Source: Streptomyces sp. NBC_00078 (GTDB taxonomy: Bacteria; Actinomycetota; Actinomycetes; Streptomycetales; Streptomycetaceae). From it: a stretch of DNA of 55,672 nucleotides. The stretch is taken from the NCBI RefSeq assembly GCF_026343335.1, contig NZ_JAPELX010000003.1:1-55672 (forward strand). Reading direction: 5' to 3'. Positions 1-7,886 of the stretch are shown here, in pieces (position 1 is the first letter of the stretch; each line of letters begins with the position of its first letter). The position numbers and the translations under genes are program-made. Below the pieces are notes generated by a model, which did not search any database, had not been told where the DNA came from, and saw only the letters and a list, made by a program, of their open reading frames with translations.

Positions 1-191
1 AGGATGCTTCGCATCCTATGCCCAGTGATCGGCTTCGCCGATCACCTGACGGCGTTTCACGCCGTCCCGGGCTCCGCTTCGCGGAGCCTGACACTCGCTT
101 CGCGAGTGCCGGCGGTTGGTGCTGGGGCCGTTTCACGGCCTCTGACCTGGGGTTTTGCCGCTTCGCGGCCAAACCTAGCCGCTTCGCGGCT
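1..191. repeat. Left telomere: array of eight short hairpins
   Basis: Eight perfect palindromes follow one another: 1-17 (stem AGGATGC), 25-45 (GTGATCGGC), 48-66 (GACGGCG), 70-88 (GGCTCCGC), 92-108 (CACTCGC), 126-140 (GGCCG), 157-169 (GCCGC) and 177-191 (AGCCGC). Six have TTC on this strand, hence GAA loops on the 3'-ended strand; two have TTTCA/TGAAA loops. Closely spaced palindromes with sheared G-A loops on the 3' strand are the hallmark of Streptomyces telomeres, where Tap and Tpg patch the single-stranded 3' end. The sequence does not match the canonical chromosomal telomere as I remember it, so I treat it as non-canonical. The first base of the window is the first base of a palindrome, which supports a true end. 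Confidence 0.8.
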
Positions 192-420
192 TGGCTGGCT
201 ACGAGGGCAGGGGTCGAGCTGGTCGGTTCCGTTTCCGCTCGAACGTGGTATCGGTTCAACCGCTTTTCTCCTTTCCCTTTTCTTTTATGTGCCCAACATA
301 CATCATCCGGCTTTCTTTATCAAGGGGGGTGGTCGCCTCCTTATTGAATGGCCTTTCTGGGCTTTATGGAATTACCCTAACTGCTTTATCGTGCGCGCGG
401 AACCTCTTTTATTTTGGCGG
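192..420. other. Subtelomeric non-coding stretch
   Basis: No credible gene is seen. The stretch from about 240 to 420 is noticeably less GC-rich than the rest of the plasmid and has pyrimidine-rich runs. Overlapping open frames here lack a ribosome-binding site and look like chance. Confidence 0.5.
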
Positions 421-453
421 CCGTAGGCCGTATTCCTATTACCCCGTAGGGGT

Positions 454-640
454 GGACCCCAGGCGCGAAGCGCCTTTAAGGGGGTCCGCCGCGCTAGCGG
501 CTGCCCGATAGGGCAGAGTCTTTTCCGCCCCATGGCCGAAGGCCATTTAAGGGGGCGGGTTTCCCCTATGGGCCCGCGAAGCGGGGTCACGTCCGCCCGT
601 GGCCGAAGGCCACTTAAAGGGCGGACCAGCCCGAAGGGCT
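454..640. repeat. Three nested hairpins with GAA loops, plus simple hairpins
   Basis: Three structures share one plan: outer stem, inner stem, GAA, inner stem, TTAAG or TTAAA, outer stem. Copy 1: outer 454-460/481-487, inner AGGCGC/GCGCCT. Copy 2: outer 525-531/552-558, inner ATGGCC/GGCCAT. Copy 3: outer 591-598/619-626, inner GTGGCC/GGCCAC. Stem sequences differ but pairing is kept. Simple hairpins lie between and after them: CTGCCC/GGGCAG at 501-514, CCCGC-GAA-GCGGG at 573-585, AGCCC-GAA-GGGCT at 628-640. They lie downstream of the leftmost gene, next to the telomere. Confidence 0.8.
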
Positions 641-669
641 GTCGATTGGCCGCGCATTTTGGGGCACAG

Positions 670-700
670 CAAAGGGCGGCGAGAGACTCGCCGCCCTTTG
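670..700 (-). terminator. Terminator of the leftmost operon
   Basis: Perfect 14-bp stem CAAAGGGCGGCGAG with loop AGA, 16 bases beyond the stop of the 717-986 gene on the minus strand. Confidence 0.8.
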
Positions 701-716
701 GTTCTTTACCTAGTTG

Positions 717-986
717 TTACTCGTTTTCCTCCTCTGCGACCTCCTCCTCGTAGTGGAGGTATCCGGCGCGGGTGATCTCTTCCGGGTCCACGCCGTTGAT
801 CCGAGCAAGGTGGAAGAGGTTCGCGAGGAGGTCCCCGGAAACCTCCCTGAGAGCCTCCTCGTCGACGTTCAGAGTGCCGTCGGTGTAGTTCTGGCCGGTC
901 TGCCTGCCGAACGCCTCAAGGGCGGTTACAGCCCAGCTTGCGCGGGTCCTGTTGGCCTCGGCCGGGCCGTCGTCGTAGATACTCAC
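717..986 (-). CDS. Small acidic hypothetical protein
   Basis: An 89-residue protein with no recognised domain. It is acidic, with an Asp/Glu-rich C-terminus (ends EEVAEEENE) and a predicted helical middle. I chose the GTG at 986 because it gives the 4-base GTGA overlap with the upstream gene (983-1534) that is typical of this plasmid; an in-frame GTG at 1004 would add six residues. It is the last gene before the left end and is followed by a strong hairpin terminator. It is probably cotranscribed with the upstream zinc-ribbon gene from the duplicated leader. Function unknown. Confidence 0.65.
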   Translation of the reverse strand: MSIYDDGPAEANRTRASWAVTALEAFGRQTGQNYTDGTLNVDEEALREVSGDLLANLFHLARINGVDPEEITRAGYLHYEEEVAEEENE

Positions 987-1534
987 TTGCCCCACCCCCA
1001 CCACGAACGGATTTCGTCGGGGGTGTCGACGCTGTAGCTGTTTTCGACCATTTCCTCGAACGAGGTTCCCGGCTTTTCGAGGCAGGCAATCGCCGCGTTA
1101 ACCGCGAGGTTGATTGCATCTGATTCCGGCTCGCCGAGGTCGAGATAGTCGTTTACGACGTCGGCGCCCTCGTTCACGGCGTCATATACCTGAGTTGAGG
1201 TATAGGCGGCCGGTGCCTTGATTCCGACGGCCCTTGCGTCGAGGAAAGCAATCAAGGCCGAGCGGTGCTTTTCGAGGGATGCGAGTTGACCATATGTGCT
1301 GTCCGGAGAGTCGAGGTATTCCTCGACGGCCTCGGCCATTTCCGCGAGGGATACGGCGGGGTCGGTGACGTAGCCGAGCATTCCCTCGGCGTCGACCGCC
1401 CAGACCTCGGAACCGTCGAGGTCAATGTCGCGCCGGTCGAGGAGGTCGCCGCATTCGTGGCACTTGAACAGGCCGTCCGGCTGAATGCGGAACTGTGTCA
1501 GTCCGCCGCACTGCTGGCAGTTAATCGGGGTCAC
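983..1534 (-). CDS. Zinc-ribbon hypothetical protein
   Basis: A 183-residue protein starting with a four-cysteine zinc ribbon: CQQC near residue 6 and CHEC about 17 residues later. The remainder is acidic and helical with no recognised family. An upstream ATG would add 46 residues, but that extension is encoded by the duplicated leader and is nearly identical in front of the unrelated next gene, so it is not likely to be protein. The GTG at 1534 has GAAAGG eight bases upstream, inside the duplicated leader. It is paired with the small acidic gene by a GTGA overlap. Role unknown. Confidence 0.7.
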   Translation of the reverse strand: MTPINCQQCGGLTQFRIQPDGLFKCHECGDLLDRRDIDLDGSEVWAVDAEGMLGYVTDPAVSLAEMAEAVEEYLDSPDSTYGQLASLEKHRSALIAFLDARAVGIKAPAAYTSTQVYDAVNEGADVVNDYLDLGEPESDAINLAVNAAIACLEKPGTSFEEMVENSYSVDTPDEIRSWWGWGK

Positions 1535-1857
1535 GGAAGGTGCCTTTCGTCGTGTGCTTCCGGGGCGTTGCCCAGGAGGCCGCACGGCTCGGCGTGTGCT
1601 TTTTGGCCCGGTGCGCGCCGTAGGCGCAGGGCCAAAAACCCTTTTGCCGGTGCGCGCCGCAGGCGCAGGCAAAAGGGCGGTCCGCGAAGCGGACCGAATT
1701 GCCGGTGAACGCGCCGAAGGCGCCCGGCAATTCGCCCGGAGGGCCCGCCAGGGCCCGCAGGGCGGCGCGCGGCGTGCCGTGTGGCACCCTGGGCCACGCC
1801 CCGGAAGAAAGGCCCGTGAGGGCCCCTCAACTCCCTTTCGCTGCGCCTTGCTGCGCC
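1531..1857. repeat. Duplicated hairpin-array leader, copy 1
   Basis: About 327 bp, almost identical to 2516-2842 (offset 985). It holds four tandem nested hairpins: TTTTTGGCCC/GGGCCAAAAA (1600-1638) around GCGCC-GTA-GGCGC; CCCTTTTGCC/GGCAAAAGGG (1639-1677) around GCGCC-GCA-GGCGC; CGGTCCGC-GAA-GCGGACCG (1678-1696); and GAATTGCCGG/CCGGCAATTC (1696-1733) around GCGCC-GAA-GGCGC. All four loops are GNA. The repeat ends with the ribosome-binding site of the minus-strand gene beginning at 1534, so it acts as that gene's leader or promoter region. Confidence 0.9.
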
Positions 1858-1874
1858 CTTGCTGCGCCCCGGGG

Positions 1875-1915
1875 CACGAATCCCCCTCCCGGTAGTGCTG
1901 GAAGGGGGATTCGTG
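1875..1915 (-). terminator. Terminator of the 1932-2519 gene
   Basis: A 15-bp stem CACGAATCCCCCTCC with its complement, directly downstream on the minus strand. The same stem recurs at 2863-2897, so the duplicated unit includes a terminator. Confidence 0.8.
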
Positions 1916-1931
1916 TTTCGCTTACGCCGGG

Positions 1932-2519
1932 CTACTTCTGATAGGCAGCAATCCGGGCGCGCACTTCGGCGGCGTCAATGCATCCGGGGTGCCGGAACGG
2001 CGACGGCGGGTTGTTGTTCCTTCCGCGCAAGTGGGACCAGTAGCGGGGGCCCTGCCAATCGCAGAGGCCGCACACCATGAACCACGGGTTATCCGCCCCG
2101 GGGTATCCGCCCATCGGTGTCCAGAGGTATTCCGCCAGTCCGGCCATAGCCACGCGGGCACCCTCGGTGTTCCGTGCGGTGGCGGGCATACGCGGATGCA
2201 GGAGCGGCACCGGGCCGAACAGTCCGCGAGGCTGCGCGAGTTCGTCCTCGCCTTCCTGTTGCGGGGTGAGGCGCCCGGCGTCGAATTCCTCGACGAGGTG
2301 GCGCGCGGCGGCCTCGCTGCCGATGCTTCCGGCGGCGACTCGGATTTCATCGGTCTGTCCGGCGGGGACGGCGAACCATGCGCCGTGCCACCTGAAAATC
2401 AGGCCGATGCGCTGCCCGTCGATGAGGACGGGATAGCGGCATTCCTGGTCGGCGTCGCCGAGCTGGTACCGCGGCTTGGTGTCCTCGGTGGTCATGGACG
2501 ACGTGCTCGTTGCGTTCAC
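1932..2519 (-). CDS. Hypothetical protein with CxxC motif
   Basis: A 195-residue protein of unknown function. The C-terminal half carries CGLCDWQGPRYWSH and a late Cys, which could form a small metal site of the CxxC...H type. The start is the GTG at 2519, in the same position relative to the duplicated leader (GAAAGG eight bases upstream) as in the gene to its left; an internal ATG eight codons later is an alternative. It sits between its own leader (2516-2842) and its own terminator, so it is a monocistronic unit despite its close neighbours. Confidence 0.65.
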   Translation of the reverse strand: MNATSTSSMTTEDTKPRYQLGDADQECRYPVLIDGQRIGLIFRWHGAWFAVPAGQTDEIRVAAGSIGSEAAARHLVEEFDAGRLTPQQEGEDELAQPRGLFGPVPLLHPRMPATARNTEGARVAMAGLAEYLWTPMGGYPGADNPWFMVCGLCDWQGPRYWSHLRGRNNNPPSPFRHPGCIDAAEVRARIAAYQK

Positions 2520-2842
2520 GGAAGGTGCCTTTCGTTGCGTGCTTCCGGGGCGTTGCCCAGGAGGCCGCACGGCTCGGCGTGTGCTTTTTGGCCCGGTGCG
2601 CGCCGTAGGCGCAGGGCCAAAAACCCTTTTGCCGGTGCGCGCCGCAGGCGCAGGCAAAAGGGCGGTCCGCGAAGCGGACCGAATTGCCGGTGAACGCGCC
2701 GAAGGCGCCCGGCAATTCGCCCGGAGGGCCCGCCAGGGCCCGCAGGGCGGCGCGCGGCGTGCCGTGTGGCACCCTGGGCCACGCCCCGGAAGAAAGGCCC
2801 GTGAGGGCCCCTCAACTCCCTTTCGCTGCGCCTTGCTGCGCC
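2516..2842. repeat. Duplicated hairpin-array leader, copy 2
   Basis: Second copy of the 1531-1857 repeat with only a few differences, one being TTTCGTTGCG instead of TTTCGTCGTG near its gene-proximal end. The four GNA-loop nested hairpins are conserved base for base. It lies upstream of the minus-strand gene starting at 2519. Near-identity suggests a recent duplication or ongoing gene conversion. Confidence 0.9.
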
Positions 2843-2862
2843 TCGCTGCGCCCGGAAAGCAC

Positions 2863-2897
2863 GAATCCCCCTCCCGGCAGTGCCGGAAGGGGGATTC
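2863..2897 (-). terminator. Terminator of the 2910-3821 gene
   Basis: Stem GAATCCCCCTCCCGGC pairing with GCCGGAAGGGGGATTC, close to the stop codon. Confidence 0.8.
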
Positions 2898-2909
2898 TCC
2901 GTATCGCTG

Positions 2910-3821
2910 TTACGCCGCTGCGCCGCCCTCGATCCAGCGGACGACGTCTCGTGCTCGCCTGTTGTCGTCGCCGAGGAGGCCCATCAACTGATCGGCGAGT
3001 TCGCGGGCGTATTCGGGGTCCTCGGCCGTGAGCTTTCGCCATGCTGCGTGAGCGTTCCTGATCATCTTGTGGGTGTCTTCCTCGGGCTGCGCCTTGGCCT
3101 CCTGGCGGCGCTGCGCCGTCTGGATGAGGAGCTCGGTCACCTCGGCCCACTCCGTCGTGGCGGTGCGCAGCGTGAACGCTGCGCGGGTGGTCATGACGTT
3201 GACCGTGTACGGGTGGTGGGGGCCGTACTGCTGGGCGAGGGCGTTCTCCAGTTGGTCCGCGGCGATGATGGCCTCGACGAGGGCGCCGCCCTTTTCCTGG
3301 GCGACGAGGGCCCGGAAGAGGGTCTGAAAGGGCGCGGGCAGGGGCGCGGCCCATTCGCTCGACATGCGCGGGGCCGGTGCCGCCAGGGGCGGGAGCGGCA
3401 CCGGGTCGGTGAAGCCCGCGGGGGTGCCGTCCGGCTGCTGGGCGTACGGCGACGGCGGGGCCCAGTTGGGGGCCTCTACCGTGAGGCTGAATCCGTCATC
3501 CGCCGGCGGGGCGCTGGGCGGCTCCGGGGCCGCCTGTGCGGGCGGCGCCGGGGGCGTCGGGTGTTGGTGGTCAAGGGTCGTGACGGTGCCGTCTGCGTCC
3601 ACCACGAGGGGCCACTCGGTGCCGCTGGTGTCCTTGGCGATGACGCGGACGGGACGGCCGACGTACGCGGCCTTGATCCGGACCTCGGCGAGCGCCTCGA
3701 CGCGGGCCTCGTCGGGGGTGAGGCCGGGCTCGGTGACCTCCTGGCCGTCGATGGACGCGACCCCGTTTGAGCTGATGATGATTGTGTAGATCGGCGATGC
3801 GGGAATCTGGTCAAGGTTCAT
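2910..3821 (-). CDS. TPR-like hypothetical protein of the transfer locus
   Basis: A 303-residue protein in three parts: an N-terminal domain of about 85 residues, a Pro/Ala-rich linker of about 80 residues, and a C-terminal helical domain. The C-terminal domain contains a GPHHPYT motif followed by helices, as in kinesin-light-chain-type tetratricopeptide repeats. The start is the ATG at 3821 with GGAGAAAG upstream; a longer in-frame reading exists but has no good site. It lies just beyond the cell-wall hydrolase gene, so it may be the last gene of the conjugation operon. A scaffold or regulatory role is inference. Confidence 0.6.
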   Translation of the reverse strand: MNLDQIPASPIYTIIISSNGVASIDGQEVTEPGLTPDEARVEALAEVRIKAAYVGRPVRVIAKDTSGTEWPLVVDADGTVTTLDHQHPTPPAPPAQAAPEPPSAPPADDGFSLTVEAPNWAPPSPYAQQPDGTPAGFTDPVPLPPLAAPAPRMSSEWAAPLPAPFQTLFRALVAQEKGGALVEAIIAADQLENALAQQYGPHHPYTVNVMTTRAAFTLRTATTEWAEVTELLIQTAQRRQEAKAQPEEDTHKMIRNAHAAWRKLTAEDPEYARELADQLMGLLGDDNRRARDVVRWIEGGAAA

Positions 3822-3838
3822 GGTTCTTCTTTCTCCGC

Positions 3839-5041
3839 CTATCCACCCTTGGGGAAATAAGGCGGTGCCCATCCAAGGTAGGTGGCGCCCCATTTCGTTT
3901 CGATATCCGTTGCGGGGACTACGTCAATATATCCCGGACGTCGAATGTCGTTGCTAGCGATTTTTCCGTCTCCGAGGTATACGGCGACGTGTCCAGCGCG
4001 TTGCCCGGTGTCCCAGTACATCAAGGCGCCCGGCGGTGGGTTCCGGTCCTTGTCGTGTTTCATGCTGGCGGGCATTTCTTTGTAATGGTCGATGGCGTAC
4101 TGAACTCCGGAGAAATTCCAGCCGTAGACCTTCGCGGTGAACGCCAGACAGGCGCGGTACCACAGGGCGCTACTTCCGATGCCGGACTGCGACTTGGCCC
4201 AGGCGATGGCGTCCTCGGTGCTGCGCGGGTTCTTTACGGCGGCGGGCCACGGTGCATCCCCGTCGTGGAAGGGGGCTCCGGGCTTGCCCGGCTTGCCGCC
4301 GTTCCCCTCCGGGTAGCACTCGCCCTCGGTGGCCGGGCCCTGGTCCTCGTCTCCGTTGCTGGCGTCGTCGCCCTGGTCCTCGTTGCCGGTGCCGGCGTCT
4401 CCCGCGCGGTTGAGGTCGAGCCCTGCCTCCTCGGCGATCTGCCGGGCGGCGTCCTCGTGCCCGGCGTACAGGTCAGGGTGCGCGGAAGCCTGCACTGCTT
4501 GGGCGGCCTTGCCGAGGTCCATCGTCGACCACCCCTTTATGTCGGTGAGGCCGCGCGGAGAGCCGTCGTCGTCCCCCAGGAAGAACATCCGGGCGGCGTA
4601 CTTGGGCTTCATGATGTCCGCCTTGGTTCCCCACCCCGAGGAAGGCCGCTGCTGGAAAAGGCCGATGCTGTCCAAATGGCCATGATCCAAGTTGAGGAGC
4701 GTCGACTCCTGTAGCGCGGTCATCAGCGCAATGAGGGTTGCTCGACCGGGGAGACCGGCCTCCTCGGCAACGCCGTCAATGATCTTGGCGTTCGCTATCT
4801 GGTCTTTGCGGATCTGGCCGCCGGGCGCCTGTGCGGTGCCCTCGCCGTCGTCGAGGTCGACGCCGGGTTGTCCTCGCTCGCCGCAGGAGTCGGCGAACGC
4901 CTTCCCGCCGGCCCCGGCACCGACGATGCCGAGGACCAGGAGGAAGACGATAAAGACGATGGCGGCCACGCCCGCGGCCTTGAGCTTGAGCGCGGTCCCC
5001 CCGAGGTTGGCCGCGGCGCGGGCCGCGTCGCGTGCTTCCAC
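3839..5041 (-). CDS. TcpG/VirB1-like two-domain cell-wall hydrolase
   Basis: A 400-residue membrane-anchored peptidoglycan hydrolase. Residues 22-45 form a transmembrane helix. Residues about 83-210 are a lytic-transglycosylase-like domain with the QES motif (Glu112 a candidate catalytic residue) and the family signature SIGLFQQRPSSGWGT. After an acidic linker, residues about 265-400 form an NlpC/P60-like domain with Cys298 and His351 (GHVAVYLGDG) as candidate catalytic residues. Such proteins open the wall for conjugation machinery in Gram-positive bacteria. The GTG start at 5041 overlaps the upstream TAG stop by one base. Confidence 0.88.
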   Translation of the reverse strand: MEARDAARAAANLGGTALKLKAAGVAAIVFIVFLLVLGIVGAGAGGKAFADSCGERGQPGVDLDDGEGTAQAPGGQIRKDQIANAKIIDGVAEEAGLPGRATLIALMTALQESTLLNLDHGHLDSIGLFQQRPSSGWGTKADIMKPKYAARMFFLGDDDGSPRGLTDIKGWSTMDLGKAAQAVQASAHPDLYAGHEDAARQIAEEAGLDLNRAGDAGTGNEDQGDDASNGDEDQGPATEGECYPEGNGGKPGKPGAPFHDGDAPWPAAVKNPRSTEDAIAWAKSQSGIGSSALWYRACLAFTAKVYGWNFSGVQYAIDHYKEMPASMKHDKDRNPPPGALMYWDTGQRAGHVAVYLGDGKIASNDIRRPGYIDVVPATDIETKWGATYLGWAPPYFPKGG

Positions 5042-5832
5042 TACAGCCCCAGGATTCGGGAGATGTGCCACCCGTCGCCGCTGGAGTTGGTCAACTCGAC
5101 CTGATACACCACGGTTTCGCTGTAGTTGGTGTATCCCTCGACGTCGACTTTCGCCGTGGTCTCGCGCCATACCCGGATCGGGGAGTCCGCGGGAAGGTCG
5201 TCCTTCGCCGGCGCGACTTTGACCGAGGAGACCGAGGAGACTCCGCCCCTGCTGACGAGCTTGTCCCAGGCCGGGTCACTGTGACTGGTCAGGTTCTCGA
5301 CGAGGGACGGCGCCATGTACGGCGCCGCCCGCAGAACGGGCGCGGTGTGCTCCTCGTCCTGGGGCGGGTTGCGGGTGAGGTAGAGCCGGACGGCCTTCTC
5401 CGCGACGGTCTCGGGGTCGCTGAGATCGACCGCCGGCGCCGAGGACGAGGGGGAGCTCGACGGCGACGAGGAGACCGAGCTCGCCGGGGCGGGCTTGTCG
5501 TCCTGCGCGCCGGGCGTCGCGCTCGCCGAGGAGGTGACTTGGGCGGCCCCGTCCCGCTCGGCGCCGAGGAGGCCGGGCCACAGCCACCGGGCGCCCACAC
5601 CGAGACCCAGGATCACGGCGAGGATGAGCACCGCCCCGGCGGGCCGGATCGGATCGCGGCGGCGCTCCTCGCGCACCCACTCGCGGGTGTTGCGCCGTAC
5701 CGCTTCCCGGTGCTCGCGCTTCTTCTGCCGGCGGCCTCGGCGGCGGCCGGTGGTGACCTCCTCGGGGTAACGGGCCGTGGCGAGGAACTCGCGCCACTCC
5801 TGCGGTGTGCGCTCGTCATCCTTCTTGGGCAT
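5041..5832 (-). CDS. VirB8-like single-pass membrane protein
   Basis: A 263-residue protein with a very basic cytoplasmic N-terminus, one transmembrane helix at about 66-86, a Ser/Pro/Ala-rich linker, and an extracellular domain of about 120 residues that looks like the NTF2-like fold of VirB8/TcpC proteins. These proteins are structural parts of conjugation channels. Its position between VirB6-like and TcpG-like genes supports this. It is one of three membrane-tethered proteins in the locus with such an outer domain, beside the lipoprotein (7887-8504) and the TcpC-like protein (11961-13106). The family call rests on topology and context. Confidence 0.6.
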   Translation of the reverse strand: MPKKDDERTPQEWREFLATARYPEEVTTGRRRGRRQKKREHREAVRRNTREWVREERRRDPIRPAGAVLILAVILGLGVGARWLWPGLLGAERDGAAQVTSSASATPGAQDDKPAPASSVSSSPSSSPSSSAPAVDLSDPETVAEKAVRLYLTRNPPQDEEHTAPVLRAAPYMAPSLVENLTSHSDPAWDKLVSRGGVSSVSSVKVAPAKDDLPADSPIRVWRETTAKVDVEGYTNYSETVVYQVELTNSSGDGWHISRILGL

Positions 5833-5838
5833 GGCGGC

Positions 5839-7884
5839 TCACCCCTTGCCGGTGTTGTTGGGCCTCGGTGCCGGAACGCGGCTCGTCTCCGTACGGCGAG
5901 CGGGCGCGGCGGCCTTGGGCGGCGGTGCGGTGGTGGCGGGGCGGCGCGGCGGCGGCCCGTTCGGCGTGCTGCGGATGACGGTCCCCTGAATGATCTTGGG
6001 ATCGGGTCGGCCGGGGGTGGCGGCCGGGGGCGCCTGCCGGAACGCGTAGTTGGGCGCGGCGCCGGTCTCCGGGCGCATCACCGAGCTTGGCGGCGGGGCG
6101 ATGGCCGGTCGCGCTCCTGCGGGCGCGGCGGCTCCGTCCTTGCTCGGCGGAAGGGCCGGGCGCGGCCGGGTCGGCTGCGGGGGCAGGGTGGCGCGGGCCT
6201 TCCCGGTGACGTCGGGTCGGTCGCGGTCGAGTGTGATCACGGGGGCGTCGGCGCGGCCGGCACCACCACCACCGGGCGGAAGGGCGGGACCGGCGCCGGC
6301 ACCGGCCGTGACCGGGAGCGGCCGGGGAGCCGGGGGCCGTTGCTGCGGGACGCGGGTCACGGTCACGCCGTAGTCGTCCGCCAGGCCGCCGCCGCCGGGC
6401 GGGAGGGCGGGCGCACCGCCGCCACCGCCGCCGCCGCCACCGCCGCCACCAGGCCGAGACCCGGGTCGGCCGCCGCGCGTGCGAACGGGTTGGTTGTGCT
6501 GGCCGTTGTCGCGCCGGCGGTTCCCTCCGCCGCCTCGGTTGAGCATCTTGGCGGCGAGGAGTCCGGCGACCATGCCGCCGGAGGTGGCACCGCGGACGCC
6601 GAAGATTTGCGCGAGGACGTCGCGGAACTTCATTGCGACGATGGCCGCGGCGATGCTCAGGCCGCTGGTGGGGAGCCACCCGTACTCGCCGAACATCTGC
6701 GTGGTGGCGGCCTGTAGAGAGAGGACCGCCCCGAGGGTCATGGTCGCGATGAGTGATTCGAGGGTGCGGGCGAGGAGCTGATCGAACCATGCGAGTCCCC
6801 ATTGCCGGGGACGCCCGGGGATTACCCAGAGGCAAGCGAAGATGACGCCGGTCAATAGGAGCATGAGGGCGCCCAACAGGCTTGCCAGGGAGGTAAAGGC
6901 GAGCATGAGAATAAGGGCCGCGAACAGAATCACGCTGATGAGCGCCGGGACGGTGACCATGATTCGGCCGACCGGGCTATGCCCTTGACGCCATGTCACC
7001 GAGTCCCCGCCGACGGCGTCTTTGTCGACCTCGTCCTGTAGCCATTCCTTGCGCTTGTCTTTGCTGGTTCCCTGGTCGAGGAGTTGCTTTCCGTACTTCT
7101 CACAGACCTCGAAACTTCCGAATTCTGCGACACACCACGGGGTCGCGACGTACGAGCGCCACACGGCATCGGACGACTTTCGGAGCATGTCGTCCCGGCC
7201 GTTGCCGGTGAATTTGGGTTCGTGGCCGAGCTCGAACGGGAAGTCTCCCGATCCGTCGCCGAGACCGGCCGATGTGGCGTTCATGGTGATACTCGCGCCG
7301 ACTTGCCGGGCGGAGTCCACCCCGCCGACCCAGGTCTGAGGGCTGGTCAGGAGCGAGATCGAGAAGACACCGGAGATCAGCACCCATGCGATTTGCGAAA
7401 GGCCCCCGCCCCCGCCGCCTTTCTTGTGCTGCATGAATGCGACGAATCCGCCGACCGCGAGAGCGGACGGCAGGAGTGTTGCCGTAAGCCCCTTGGCGGC
7501 TCCGCCGATGCTGTCCGTAATGGCCTTTTCGAGCGGCGGAATCGACGTGAGCTGAAAAATCCACTGGACGATCACGATGCACGCGGTTCCGAGTACCGTG
7601 ATCAGCGCCATGCAGAAATCCGCGACGAATTCGGCCATGGGGTCGAGGACGTCCCACTTACCGAAATCCGAGTCGAGCATCCAGAGACTCGGATTGCTGT
7701 ACGTCTCGTACATGGTTCCCTGCCCTGCGGGAACCTTGCTGTCCGGCGAGGGCATCAGGTCACCGATGCCCGTGGGGTCGATATCGGCGGCCTGTGCGTG
7801 ACCGGCGAAAACCATCAACGTGGTGAATGCGAACAGAACTGGGATTGCCACGGTTCGCATACGCGGCATGGATTGGACGAGCAC
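5839..7884 (-). CDS. VirB6/TcpH-like polytopic transfer protein
   Basis: A 681-residue membrane protein. It has a signal peptide with AQA-AD cleavage near residue 32, several hydrophobic helices through about residue 440, and then a long Gly/Pro/Arg-rich cytoplasmic tail that includes a run of twelve glycines near residue 480. Polytopic channel proteins of this kind form the inner-membrane core of type IV secretion systems; extended C-terminal tails are common in the Gram-positive version. The GTG start at 7884 has GGGGGG five bases upstream and lies two bases after the lipoprotein stop. The glycine run is encoded by a GC-only repeat that may slip. Confidence 0.8.
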   Translation of the reverse strand: MLVQSMPRMRTVAIPVLFAFTTLMVFAGHAQAADIDPTGIGDLMPSPDSKVPAGQGTMYETYSNPSLWMLDSDFGKWDVLDPMAEFVADFCMALITVLGTACIVIVQWIFQLTSIPPLEKAITDSIGGAAKGLTATLLPSALAVGGFVAFMQHKKGGGGGGLSQIAWVLISGVFSISLLTSPQTWVGGVDSARQVGASITMNATSAGLGDGSGDFPFELGHEPKFTGNGRDDMLRKSSDAVWRSYVATPWCVAEFGSFEVCEKYGKQLLDQGTSKDKRKEWLQDEVDKDAVGGDSVTWRQGHSPVGRIMVTVPALISVILFAALILMLAFTSLASLLGALMLLLTGVIFACLWVIPGRPRQWGLAWFDQLLARTLESLIATMTLGAVLSLQAATTQMFGEYGWLPTSGLSIAAAIVAMKFRDVLAQIFGVRGATSGGMVAGLLAAKMLNRGGGGNRRRDNGQHNQPVRTRGGRPGSRPGGGGGGGGGGGGAPALPPGGGGLADDYGVTVTRVPQQRPPAPRPLPVTAGAGAGPALPPGGGGAGRADAPVITLDRDRPDVTGKARATLPPQPTRPRPALPPSKDGAAAPAGARPAIAPPPSSVMRPETGAAPNYAFRQAPPAATPGRPDPKIIQGTVIRSTPNGPPPRRPATTAPPPKAAAPARRTETSRVPAPRPNNTGKG

Positions 7885-7886
7885 TG

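Noticed and set aside
420..640. CRISPR-like array
   Set aside because: The units are nested palindromes of differing sequence, not identical repeats with spacers, and no cas gene is seen.
1535..1672. Shared 46-residue N-terminal extension of the 983-1534 and 1932-2519 genes
   Set aside because: It is the translation of the duplicated hairpin leader. The real starts are the GTG codons just after it, with GAAAGG upstream.
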